Assembly: GCA_028289805.1 (NCBI GenBank)
Contig: JANQNI010000026.1
Span: 1 to 7,455, forward strand
Direction of reading: 5' to 3'
Source of the DNA: Thermoplasmatota archaeon
GTDB lineage: Archaea; Thermoplasmatota; E2; JACPAO01; JAHFTW01
DNA: 7,455 nt
Every line of letters begins with the position of its first letter. The stretch's first letter is position 1. Shown here in pieces: positions 1-5,692 of this stretch. Under the pieces are notes generated by a model. It did no database searches, was not told the DNA's origin, and worked only from the letters and a program-made list of their open reading frames with translations. Position numbers and translations under genes: made by a program.

Positions 1-1206
1 CCGGCCCTGGAGTTCCGCGCCCCCGTCGACCTCGGCAGCAAGGCGGGCGTCCTGGACACCGGCGTCGGCGCCTTCGGCACCAGTTGCCAAGACAGCCTCG
101 ACGACGGCGACTGCGGCCTCGGCGAGCCCACCCTCGAGGTCGACGGCGCCGGCACCGTGTACGTCAGCGGCGTCTGCTGCCTCACCGTCGCACCCCCCAT
201 CTACGTCAGCCGCGACGGCGGCGCCACCTTCGAGCCCCTGGAGACGCCCGGCGTCCGGGAAGCCTTCGGCGTCGAGGGCGACTTCGCCGTCGACCAGGAG
301 GGCCGCGTCTACTTCAGCGACATCGAGTTCGCCGGCACCTTCCAGGTCACCGTCTGGGACGCCGACGGCACCTACCTGCGCCACACCAAGTGGCCCGCCC
401 CGCCCCTGGTCGACCGCGACTGGGTGCGCGCCGAGGGCGACGGCACCGTCTACTACGTCTACAACACCGCCGTCGCCGGCACCCGCGTCTACAAGTCCAC
501 CGACGCCGGCATGACCTGGAGCCCCGACGCCATCCACACCGTCCCCTACGCCCTAGGCAACGTCGCCCTCTGGCCCGGCCACGAGCTTTGCCTCTTCGGC
601 GGCAGCCAGGACGGCTTCCGGCGCCTCGACTGCAGCAACGACGGCGGCGAGACCTGGTGGAGCGAACGCAGCACCCTCCCCGTCGGCGACGGCCCCTTCC
701 CCGTCGGCGCCTACGCCGAGGACGGCACCCTCTACCTCGCCGAGGCCGCTGGCGGCGCCATCACCTACACCCACCGCAGCCCCGACGGCGCCTGGAGCGA
801 CCACGTCCACACCGTCAGTCCCGAGGGCGGCCAGCACCGCATGCCCTGGATCGCCGCCGGCGCCGCGGGCGGCGTCGCCCTCGCCTGGTACGGCACCGAC
901 GCCGAGGACGGCGACGGCGACTGGCACGTCCACGCCGCCGCCAGCCGACAAGCCGGCGCCGACGCGCCCCGCTGGGACGCCGTCGTCGCCGACCCCGAAC
1001 CCGTCTTCCAGGGCGCCCTCGGCCGCGACCTCCTGGACTTCCTCCAGGTCGAGCTGGGTCCCGACGGTGCCATCCACGTCGCGTACTCCAAGCTGCGCGC
1101 CGGGCAGGGCCCCGACGGCAACGAGGAGCAACTGCACTACGTCCGCTCCGAGCCCAGCCCCCTCGCCGCCGACGCCTACCTCTGGGGCCCACAATCGCAA
1201 GCCTGA
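1..1206 (+). CDS. Sialidase/BNR-type Asp-box beta-propeller protein, 5'-truncated by window edge
   Basis: The frame is open from base 1 to the TGA at 1204-1206, giving 401 visible residues, so the N-terminus lies outside the window. The GTG at 157 is inside the gene and is not the start. At least three Asp boxes (S-x-D-x-G-x-T-W/F) are visible: SRDGGATF at residues 70-77, STDAGMTW at 166-173 and SNDGGETW at 212-219. A weaker one, SPDGAWS, begins at 260. Between them are recurring strand patterns such as GTVYYVYN and GTLYLAEA, each preceded by D/E-D-G, as in blades of a six- or seven-bladed propeller. Asp boxes are a structural signature of sialidase-like and sortilin-like folds and do not prove sialidase activity; I cannot identify a catalytic Arg triad or Tyr/Glu pair. 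Cysteines at 29, 38, 59 and 60 (the last two adjacent) suggest an extracellular disulfide-bonded protein. Codon third positions are nearly all G/C. The 112-aa membrane protein gene follows 25 bp downstream. Confidence 0.85.
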   Translation, partial: PALEFRAPVDLGSKAGVLDTGVGAFGTSCQDSLDDGDCGLGEPTLEVDGAGTVYVSGVCCLTVAPPIYVSRDGGATFEPLETPGVREAFGVEGDFAVDQEGRVYFSDIEFAGTFQVTVWDADGTYLRHTKWPAPPLVDRDWVRAEGDGTVYYVYNTAVAGTRVYKSTDAGMTWSPDAIHTVPYALGNVALWPGHELCLFGGSQDGFRRLDCSNDGGETWWSERSTLPVGDGPFPVGAYAEDGTLYLAEAAGGAITYTHRSPDGAWSDHVHTVSPEGGQHRMPWIAAGAAGGVALAWYGTDAEDGDGDWHVHAAASRQAGADAPRWDAVVADPEPVFQGALGRDLLDFLQVELGPDGAIHVAYSKLRAGQGPDGNEEQLHYVRSEPSPLAADAYLWGPQSQA

Positions 1207-1231
1207 TTCCCCCGCCCCCGCCTCCGAACCC

Positions 1232-1570
1232 GTGCAGCAGGAGCCGACGCGGTGGGCGCGGTTCGTCGCGTGGATGAACCACGAACACCGCAACAACACC
1301 CTCGTGGACGCCTGGAGCGGCGTCCACCTCGTCACCGGCATCGCCATGGGGTGGGTCATGGACCCCTTCGTCGCCCTGCTCATCCTCGTTCTGTGGGAAC
1401 CGTTCGAGATCCTCGTCCTCTCCCCCCTCTTCGAGAAGTGGTGGGGCATCGAGTTCGGCTTCGAGACCCTGCGCAATTCCCTCTCGGACATCGTCTTCGA
1501 CGCCCTGGGCGTGGCGTTGGGGGTCTGGGTGCTGGGAGCGTTCGTGGAACCGCCGTTCATGCTGTTTTGA
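1232..1570 (+). CDS. Small integral membrane protein of unknown function
   Basis: I do not recognise this family. From the GTG at 1232 it encodes 112 residues. The ATG at 1274 (residue 15, MNHEHRNN) is the alternative start and gives 98 residues. Neither has a convincing ribosome-binding site, and reading further upstream only yields a shadow of the preceding gene. Two hydrophobic stretches are visible: about residues 33-63, with a break at WEPFE (55-59), and 85-105. Polar or charged residues lie in or next to them: H32, D44, E56, E59, N82, D86 and D90 in the motif RNSLSDIVFDALGVALG. The spacing of N, D and D before a Gly-rich helix recalls VanZ-like small membrane proteins, but that is only a resemblance. 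A hydrophilic WW-containing segment (64-80) links the helices. The gene may share a transcript with the propeller protein 25 bp upstream. The reading is supported by GC3-rich codons and coherent membrane topology. Confidence 0.72.
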   Translation: MQQEPTRWARFVAWMNHEHRNNTLVDAWSGVHLVTGIAMGWVMDPFVALLILVLWEPFEILVLSPLFEKWWGIEFGFETLRNSLSDIVFDALGVALGVWVLGAFVEPPFMLF

Positions 1571-1654
1571 TTCGCGAACGCAGAACGGCGGTCGTCGCAA
1601 AAACGTCGTCGTCTGGAATCCAACGGTTCCGCCTATGGCATCCAATTCGGTGGC

Positions 1655-1680
1655 TCACTGCCGACCGTGTCGGCATGTGA
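1655..1680. promoter_or_regulatory. Dyad upstream of glycine-rich protein gene (possible operator or RNA hairpin)
   Basis: TGCCGAC (1659-1665) and GTCGGCA (1669-1675) form a perfect 7-bp inverted repeat around CGT. The arms extend by TCAC (1655-1658) pairing with GTGA (1677-1680) past a single bulged T at 1676, for 11 paired bases in total. The dyad ends 6 bp before the ATG at 1687. It could be an operator, a hairpin in the 5' leader, or part of a terminator for the upstream gene, although no T-run follows on the + strand. Its function is inference. Confidence 0.4.
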
Positions 1681-1686
1681 TCGAAC

Positions 1687-3771
1687 ATGAACGGAAGAAA
1701 AGAACCAACCCACGGGATGCGGGCGAAAGCCCTGCTGTTGGCCGCGTGCCTCGCCGTCGCCTCCCTCCCCCTCGCGTCGGCCGGCGTGGACGCACGGCCC
1801 GTCGACGCCTTCGTCGTTCCCGCAGGTGAAACGGCCCTCGTTCCCGCCGGCGCCACCATCCGCGCAGCCACCATCCACGTCGAAGGTACCCTCGTCGTCG
1901 ATGCGGACGGCCCCGACGGCGGACTTCTCTCCCTCGTCGCGTCCGACCTGCTGCGCGTGGACGGGCACATCCTGCTGCCCGACGGACAACGTGGTGCCGA
2001 CGCTGCGGATGGCGGCGCCCCGCCCACCGGGGGAGACGGAGGTGGCGGCGGGAGTCTCCTGTTGGCCGCTGGACCCCACGGTATCCTGTCCGTGTCCTCC
2101 GGCGCCGTCATCCGCATCGGGGACGGTGGCGACGGCGGCGTGGCCACGTCCACCAAGCCCGGCGTCGGGGCCGTCGGAGGCGACGGCGGGGCCGCCGGCG
2201 TCCTGATGCTCCTGGCGCAGACCGTCTCCTTCGACGGCACCGTCGCTGGGGGTCACGGAGGCCACGGGGGTCCCGCTACCAGCGCCCCGACCCTGCCCGG
2301 CGCCGATGCAGGCTTCGCCAAGGGCGGTGACGGCGGCGCAGGTCGCCTCGTCACGGCCCTGGCGACCCACGTCGACGCCACGACGCTCGACGTCGACCGC
2401 GCCATCGACCTCCACACCTGGCATAGGGCCGTTGGGCTCGCCTTCAACCCGCAGGTCGGTCCCACCTCCCTGGCAGCCGCGCGGGCTACCTGCGTGGATC
2501 CGCTCTCCATGCCTTGCCCGGATTCCGACCTCTTGGCTCAACTCCTGAGCGAGCCCCTCCCGGGGGGCCCGTGCGACCTCAGCAAGCGCCTCTGCTCCAA
2601 CGACGCCCCGGACTACCTCCCTTCCCTCGACTGGGATGCAGTTTGGTCTTTGGTGAACTTCATTGGAGGAATTGACCCGGGCCCCCTGGTCCAGCAAGCC
2701 CTGGGTCTGGTGCCGCCCGTTCCTGATGTGGATCCGGGGGCTCTCGTGGGCGATTTCCTGCGGCAGGTGCCTCCTGTTCCTGATGTGGATCCGGGGGCTC
2801 TCGTGGGCGATTTCCTGCGGCAGGTGCCTCCTGTTCCCCGCGTGGATCCGGGGGCTCTGTTGGATGTTGTCCCCGCCCTCCATGGCCTCGTCCCCAGCCC
2901 GGGCGACCTCGTCCCGAGCCCTCCTGGGCTGCCGGGCCTGCCAGGGCTACCTGGCCTCCTGAGTGAATTCCAGCCCGGCATCGTGCCCGGCCTCGTCGGG
3001 CTGCCGGTCCTCGCCCCTGTGGACGGAGAATGCGGCGGTGGAAATGGCGGCGACGGCGTGACGCGAGGAGCGTCGGCGGGGGATGCGGGAGATGGGGGGG
3101 ATGGTGGATCTGGGCCGTCTGGCACCAGTGGAACCCTTGGAGGGACTGGCGGCAAGGGCGGCAATGCGGCCACAGCCGAAGGCGGCCGCGGAGGCGACAG
3201 CGTGGACTGCGACGCCGGCAAGGGTGGCTTTGCCCAGAGCACCGGCGGTGCCGGAGGCGCTGGAGGAAAGGGTGGTGTCGGTGGTGAGGGCTTCCTGCTC
3301 AATGGCGGCGACGGAGGTCCGGGAGGCACCGGCGGCAACGGAGGCAACAGCGGCGACGCCACCGGAGGCAACGGCGGGCACTCCTTCTTCGCCAAGGGAG
3401 GCGCCGGAGGCTGGGGCACCACCGTCGGCGGCGACCCTGGACAGGCTGGCGCTGGAGGCAACGGCGGCGATGGTCGTGTTGGAGGTGGGTCCGGTGGTGC
3501 CGGGGGCGCCAAAGGAGGCGACGGAGGTAGCGCTGGTTCCGCCAAGGGAGGCGCCGGAGGCTGCGGCTTCTTCCACGAGGCAGGTCCCGGCGGGAGCGCC
3601 CTCATCACAGCCGCGGCCGCCGCCGCGGGCGGGAAGGGAGGCAAACCCGGCAAGGGAACGCTGCTGGGCAACGGTCTGTCCGGCCCCACCGGTGTCAGCG
3701 GCTTGCCCGGGGTGAAGGGCCTCGGCCTCGATGGGCCGGACGGGACATCCGGTGTCGCGGTCCTTGCCTGA
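1687..3771 (+). CDS. Large secreted glycine-rich protein with GGX domain and collagen-like tail
   Basis: A 694-residue secreted protein of unknown function. A Sec-type signal peptide has core residues 13-32 (AKALLLAACLAVASLPLASA) with probable cleavage after ASA at 30-32. The ATG at 1717 (residue 11, MRAKALLL) is an equally plausible start. Residues about 38-260 alternate short hydrophobic strands with Gly/Asp turns, like a beta-helix or beta-roll. Residues 259-310 carry four cysteines (269, 277, 296, 303). Residues about 337-392 hold a 19-aa tandem repeat, followed by GLPGLPGLPGLL at 414-425. Residues 450-655 are dominated by GGX triplets interrupted by aromatic patches (FFAKGG at 567-572, CGFF at 626-629), with cysteines at 449, 508 and 626. 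The C-terminus (663-691) is nine Gly-X-Y triplets with one break. The family is not recognised. GGX domains resemble PE_PGRS-type regions thought to form polyglycine-II bundles, so a cell-surface or matrix role is likely but inferred. No anchor or sortase-like motif is seen at the C-terminus. Confidence 0.85.
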   Translation: MNGRKEPTHGMRAKALLLAACLAVASLPLASAGVDARPVDAFVVPAGETALVPAGATIRAATIHVEGTLVVDADGPDGGLLSLVASDLLRVDGHILLPDGQRGADAADGGAPPTGGDGGGGGSLLLAAGPHGILSVSSGAVIRIGDGGDGGVATSTKPGVGAVGGDGGAAGVLMLLAQTVSFDGTVAGGHGGHGGPATSAPTLPGADAGFAKGGDGGAGRLVTALATHVDATTLDVDRAIDLHTWHRAVGLAFNPQVGPTSLAAARATCVDPLSMPCPDSDLLAQLLSEPLPGGPCDLSKRLCSNDAPDYLPSLDWDAVWSLVNFIGGIDPGPLVQQALGLVPPVPDVDPGALVGDFLRQVPPVPDVDPGALVGDFLRQVPPVPRVDPGALLDVVPALHGLVPSPGDLVPSPPGLPGLPGLPGLLSEFQPGIVPGLVGLPVLAPVDGECGGGNGGDGVTRGASAGDAGDGGDGGSGPSGTSGTLGGTGGKGGNAATAEGGRGGDSVDCDAGKGGFAQSTGGAGGAGGKGGVGGEGFLLNGGDGGPGGTGGNGGNSGDATGGNGGHSFFAKGGAGGWGTTVGGDPGQAGAGGNGGDGRVGGGSGGAGGAKGGDGGSAGSAKGGAGGCGFFHEAGPGGSALITAAAAAAGGKGGKPGKGTLLGNGLSGPTGVSGLPGVKGLGLDGPDGTSGVAVLA
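2710..2857 (+). repeat. 57-bp in-frame tandem repeat (19 aa), about 2.6 copies
   Basis: Copies begin at 2710, 2767 and 2824, each with GTG. Copies 1 and 2 differ at only two of 57 bases, both synonymous third positions in Pro codons. Copy 3 matches the consensus for roughly its first 34 bases with a Pro-Asp to Pro-Arg change, then diverges. The encoded unit is VPPVPDVDPGALVGDFLRQ. A degenerate earlier unit (IDPGPLVQQALGL) is visible from about 2671. The near identity at DNA level points to recent duplication. Confidence 0.9.
3390..3413 (+). repeat. 24-bp direct repeat, copy 1 of 2
   Basis: The 24 bases at 3390-3413 recur exactly at 3540-3563, 150 bp (50 codons) later and in the same frame. 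They encode AKGGAGG plus the start of the next codon (Trp in copy 1, Cys in copy 2). This marks internal duplication within the Gly-rich domain. Confidence 0.85.
3540..3563 (+). repeat. 24-bp direct repeat, copy 2 of 2
   Basis: Exact second copy of the 24 bases at 3390-3413. The following base differs (C instead of G), so the next residue is Cys rather than Trp. Confidence 0.85.
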
Positions 3772-3806
3772 CCCAGCGAATCTTCTCCTTCTTCTCCTAT
3801 TCTGGG
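3772..3806 (+). terminator. Pyrimidine-rich tract between convergent genes, possible terminator
   Basis: Immediately after the TGA of the glycine-rich gene, a T/C-only stretch broken by one A (about 3781-3803, 13 of 23 bases T) ends in CTGGG. CTGGG could pair with the CCCAG at 3772-3776 in a weak 5-bp stem. Archaeal terminators are typically T-rich on the coding strand, which suits the + gene. The tract also contains the TAG stop of the convergent lipoprotein gene. Support is modest. Confidence 0.3.
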
Positions 3807-4951
3807 CAGAGCCTCGGATCGCCGGGGTGAAGGGGGCGCACCATGGCGTCTGCCAGGTGCCGTGCGTCCACGATGGACCACCACTGGCCGTCCATGGCCC
3901 ATGCGCCGTGCAGGCGGCAGCCTTGGTGTTCAAGGAGCGTTTCGGCGGACCCGTCTGGGGAGACGGCTACCACTTCTCGGCCGGATGGGATGAGCCAACG
4001 ACCTTCATCCCACCCAAACGACTCGTGGATTCCTGTCCCGATGGTTGTAGTGATGTCGACGGTGGTCCAGTCCCAGGCACCTACGGGGCTGATTTGGTGT
4101 AGATAGTCCCTTGGGGTGATGAGGACTCCGGGGGCAACAGGAAGAGACTCGACGATTGCATAGTGGTCTCCTTCCGGCGTGGCTAGGAGCGCGGTGATGA
4201 AGAACTCGCCTTCCTCGATGGATGGGGCCTTGGCTACCTCGGGAATCCAGGGGGTCTCTTCAATCCGACCCTCTACGTAGAAGATGGTGTCCACGTCGTT
4301 GAGGTACAACAAACGGACTTGGGTCTCGTATGCACCCAGCCCGACGCCTGCGCCGGGGTAGATTCGGCTGTGTTGGATTACGGGGCCCGTGCCGGTCGTC
4401 AGCCATTGCTGGGCATCCACGATGACGATTGGGGATGAGCCTGAGGCGTTGGTCGTGTCAATTGCCGCGAAGACGGCTTGGTCGGATGCTGCGACTTCTG
4501 GCCAGCCGACGATGAGTGTTGCCGGGGGGAGTGCCGCGGTGGCGTTGACGAGGTGGATGGTCTCTCCGTCGTAGGATCCGAGCCACCAGGAGGGGCCGTC
4601 GGCACGGAAGGAGAAGATGACCTGGTCTTGGAACGCGGTCCCTTTGAGGCTTGAGGTTCCAGGGGGCATGGGCACGGAGACTTCGGTCTTGGTTGTGTTG
4701 TGGAGGGCGACGCCCTTGATTTGCCCTCCTTCGGGGTCGTCGAAGACGAAGGCGGGGCCGAACCGCGTTGGGCCTCCGGCGAACTGGAGGGTGCCGCCGG
4801 CGGCGCCCTCTTGGCTGGGGTGGACAAGGACGACGCGGTCTGGACGGGTCGCATCCATCTCCTGCGTGGGGGGCGTTTCGTTGGAGCCCGCGTTCAGGCA
4901 CCCGGAAAGGAGGAACAACAAGGCGACAAGGGCTGGTCGATTCGAGTTCAT
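3797..4951 (-). CDS. Secreted lipoprotein of unknown function, coupled to the wHTH regulator
   Basis: A 384-residue protein with a lipoprotein signal: hydrophobic residues 7-15 followed by the lipobox LLSGC, with the lipidated cysteine at residue 18. A Ser/Thr/Asn-rich linker follows (NAGSNETPPTQE), as is usual after the lipid anchor. I do not recognise the mature domain. It alternates short hydrophobic strands with turns and has many Trp residues (WWLGSYDGE, GAWDWTTVD, WAMDGQWWS), suggesting an all-beta, possibly propeller-like extracytoplasmic fold. Cysteines at 345 and 382 could form a disulfide. The start at 4951 is chosen over the ATG at 4957 because GGAG (4962-4959) sits 7 nt before it, and because this ATG overlaps the regulator's TGA as ATGA. 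Translation is therefore probably coupled to the regulator. G+C and third-position bias are clearly lower than in the flanking genes. It could sense or bind a ligand outside the membrane; this is inference from context. Confidence 0.85.
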   Translation of the reverse strand: MNSNRPALVALLFLLSGCLNAGSNETPPTQEMDATRPDRVVLVHPSQEGAAGGTLQFAGGPTRFGPAFVFDDPEGGQIKGVALHNTTKTEVSVPMPPGTSSLKGTAFQDQVIFSFRADGPSWWLGSYDGETIHLVNATAALPPATLIVGWPEVAASDQAVFAAIDTTNASGSSPIVIVDAQQWLTTGTGPVIQHSRIYPGAGVGLGAYETQVRLLYLNDVDTIFYVEGRIEETPWIPEVAKAPSIEEGEFFITALLATPEGDHYAIVESLPVAPGVLITPRDYLHQISPVGAWDWTTVDITTTIGTGIHESFGWDEGRWLIPSGREVVAVSPDGSAETLLEHQGCRLHGAWAMDGQWWSIVDARHLADAMVRPLHPGDPRLCPE

Positions 4952-5520
4952 GAACATGCTCCAAATTGGTTTCTGGAGTTGTGGGGCCCCTGGCGCCGAC
5001 TAAATTCTGCCCATGTCGGGCCCGCGTGGGCTGGAGGGCCGAACCATATGAAGGTCTTGTGACCTTCCTGCTGGGTGGTCGCGACGAGGCCCTGCCGTAC
5101 CAGGTCCCGCAAGGCGTCCCGGACAATGCGGGGGTTGGGGATTTCAAGGACTTTAGACAGGTGGTGCTCCACGTCCTCCTGGCGAGCGACTTGGCGCATG
5201 GCAATGAAGAACGCCGCCGCCCGCCGGGCGGGGTGGACCAACCGGTCCGCCTGCCCCGTGGATGCAAGTTGGAGGGCCAAGGCGCGCTGCGTGCGCACCA
5301 CGGGGTCATAGGGTGTCGTGGAGTGGACGTAGAGAGGAATCTTCGGCGTGCTGATGCGATGCACGTATCTCCTGCGGGAGAGGGACTCAAGGTGGTACAC
5401 GCAGGTCGTTCGCGGGATTCCGGTCAATTTGGAGGCGTCCGTGCGGGTCAGAACGGGGTGGGTCTGGAACAGGCTCTCGATCAGGCCTCGGGCAGTTTCT
5501 CCACCCTCCATTTTTTGCAT
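4948..5520 (-). CDS. Winged helix-turn-helix transcriptional regulator with two wHTH domains
   Basis: A 190-residue cytoplasmic DNA-binding protein. The first winged helix spans about residues 8-66: helix ETARGLIESLF, then the HTH core TRTDASKLTGIPRTTCVYHL with recognition helix around 35-47, then a basic wing SRRRYVHRI and strand PLYVHS. A linker helix (72-113) precedes a second winged-helix-like unit (114-160, EDVEHHLSKVLEIPNPRIVRDALRDLVRQGL in outline, with wing strands ATTQQ and KTFIWF). Double-wHTH proteins of this size are common in Euryarchaeota; the ligand or target cannot be read from sequence. The ATG at 5520 is preferred, with ATG 5511 (residue 4) as the alternative; neither has a Shine-Dalgarno sequence, which suits a leaderless or short-leader mRNA. 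Its TGA overlaps the lipoprotein ATG by four bases (ATGA), so the two genes form an operon. It is divergent from ferritin and may control it, the lipoprotein, or itself. Confidence 0.85.
   Translation of the reverse strand: MQKMEGGETARGLIESLFQTHPVLTRTDASKLTGIPRTTCVYHLESLSRRRYVHRISTPKIPLYVHSTTPYDPVVRTQRALALQLASTGQADRLVHPARRAAAFFIAMRQVARQEDVEHHLSKVLEIPNPRIVRDALRDLVRQGLVATTQQEGHKTFIWFGPPAHAGPTWAEFSRRQGPHNSRNQFGACS
4959..4962 (-). promoter_or_regulatory. Shine-Dalgarno sequence that decides the lipoprotein start
   Basis: GGAG on the minus strand lies inside the end of the regulator gene, 7 nt before the ATG at 4951-4949 but only 1 nt before the upstream ATG at 4957. The spacing favours 4951. It is one of few plausible ribosome-binding sites in the window, as expected for an internal operon gene. 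Confidence 0.6.
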
Positions 5521-5532
5521 AATGATCGCATC

Positions 5533-5603
5533 ACCGATTGGTCATGCGGCAGACGGTTGTTAAATGCTCCTTGCTCCGAGGGGCAATAACAAAGCCAATC
5601 GGT
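5533..5603. promoter_or_regulatory. Widely spaced inverted repeat in divergent promoter region (possible operator pair)
   Basis: ACCGATTGG at 5533-5541 and its exact reverse complement CCAATCGGT at 5595-5603 flank the TATA-like sequence between the divergent regulator and ferritin genes. The arms are 62 bp apart start to start, roughly six helical turns, so two bound dimers or a loop are conceivable. A 9-bp match over this distance could also arise by chance. An operator role, for example for the adjacent wHTH protein, is inference. Confidence 0.35.
5560..5565 (-). promoter_or_regulatory. TATA-like element for regulator-lipoprotein operon
   Basis: ATTTAA on the minus strand, preceded by the purine-rich AAGGAGC as a possible BRE, lies about 40-45 bp before the ATG at 5520. 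A TATA box centred about 26 bp upstream of transcription would give a leader of roughly 15 nt. It is one of few A/T runs in an otherwise GC-rich region. The same bases read as TTAAAT on the + strand, so a role in ferritin transcription is also possible. Confidence 0.3.
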
Positions 5604-5692
5604 TCATGGTTTTCTGCGCCTGCCCCTCTCCTCGCAGCCCTCGGGTCGACCCCCGCCACACCCCTCATCAACGCCCCCCGCCTGCCCCCGCC

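Noticed and set aside
1..1206. Calling the propeller protein an active sialidase
   Set aside because: Asp boxes occur in many non-sialidase propellers, and no catalytic residue set can be identified in the truncated sequence.
84..1277. A 397-codon + strand frame, Arg/Pro-rich
   Set aside because: It is frame-shifted relative to the Asp-box propeller gene; the Arg/Pro-rich translation has no domain signal.
1571..1578. Palindrome TTCGCGAA directly after the stop of the small membrane protein gene
   Set aside because: Eight bases without spacer or following T-run is too short to call a terminator or operator in this GC-rich context.
553..1623. A 356-codon minus-strand open frame, Val/Gly/Ala-rich
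   Set aside because: It lies opposite the Asp-box propeller gene and the small membrane protein, both with coherent motifs; its composition is a by-product of GC bias.
2710..2857. CRISPR-like repeat array
   Set aside because: The repeats are contiguous without spacers, in frame, and multiples of three, so they are coding tandem repeats.
3034..3660. RTX calcium-binding repeats in the Gly-rich domain
   Set aside because: The GGxGxDxUx nonapeptide is not followed: spacing is GGX with few in-register Asp and hydrophobic positions.
2613..3902. A 429-codon Pro-rich open frame on the minus strand
   Set aside because: Antisense of Gly-Gly-X codons (GGC/GGA) gives Pro and Ala codons. The + strand has a signal peptide and ordered domains, so this is a shadow.
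5564..5692. N-terminal extension of ferritin from ATG 5564 or 5606
   Set aside because: The added Pro/Arg-rich sequence does not resemble any ferritin N-terminus and has weaker GC3 bias than the ferritin itself.
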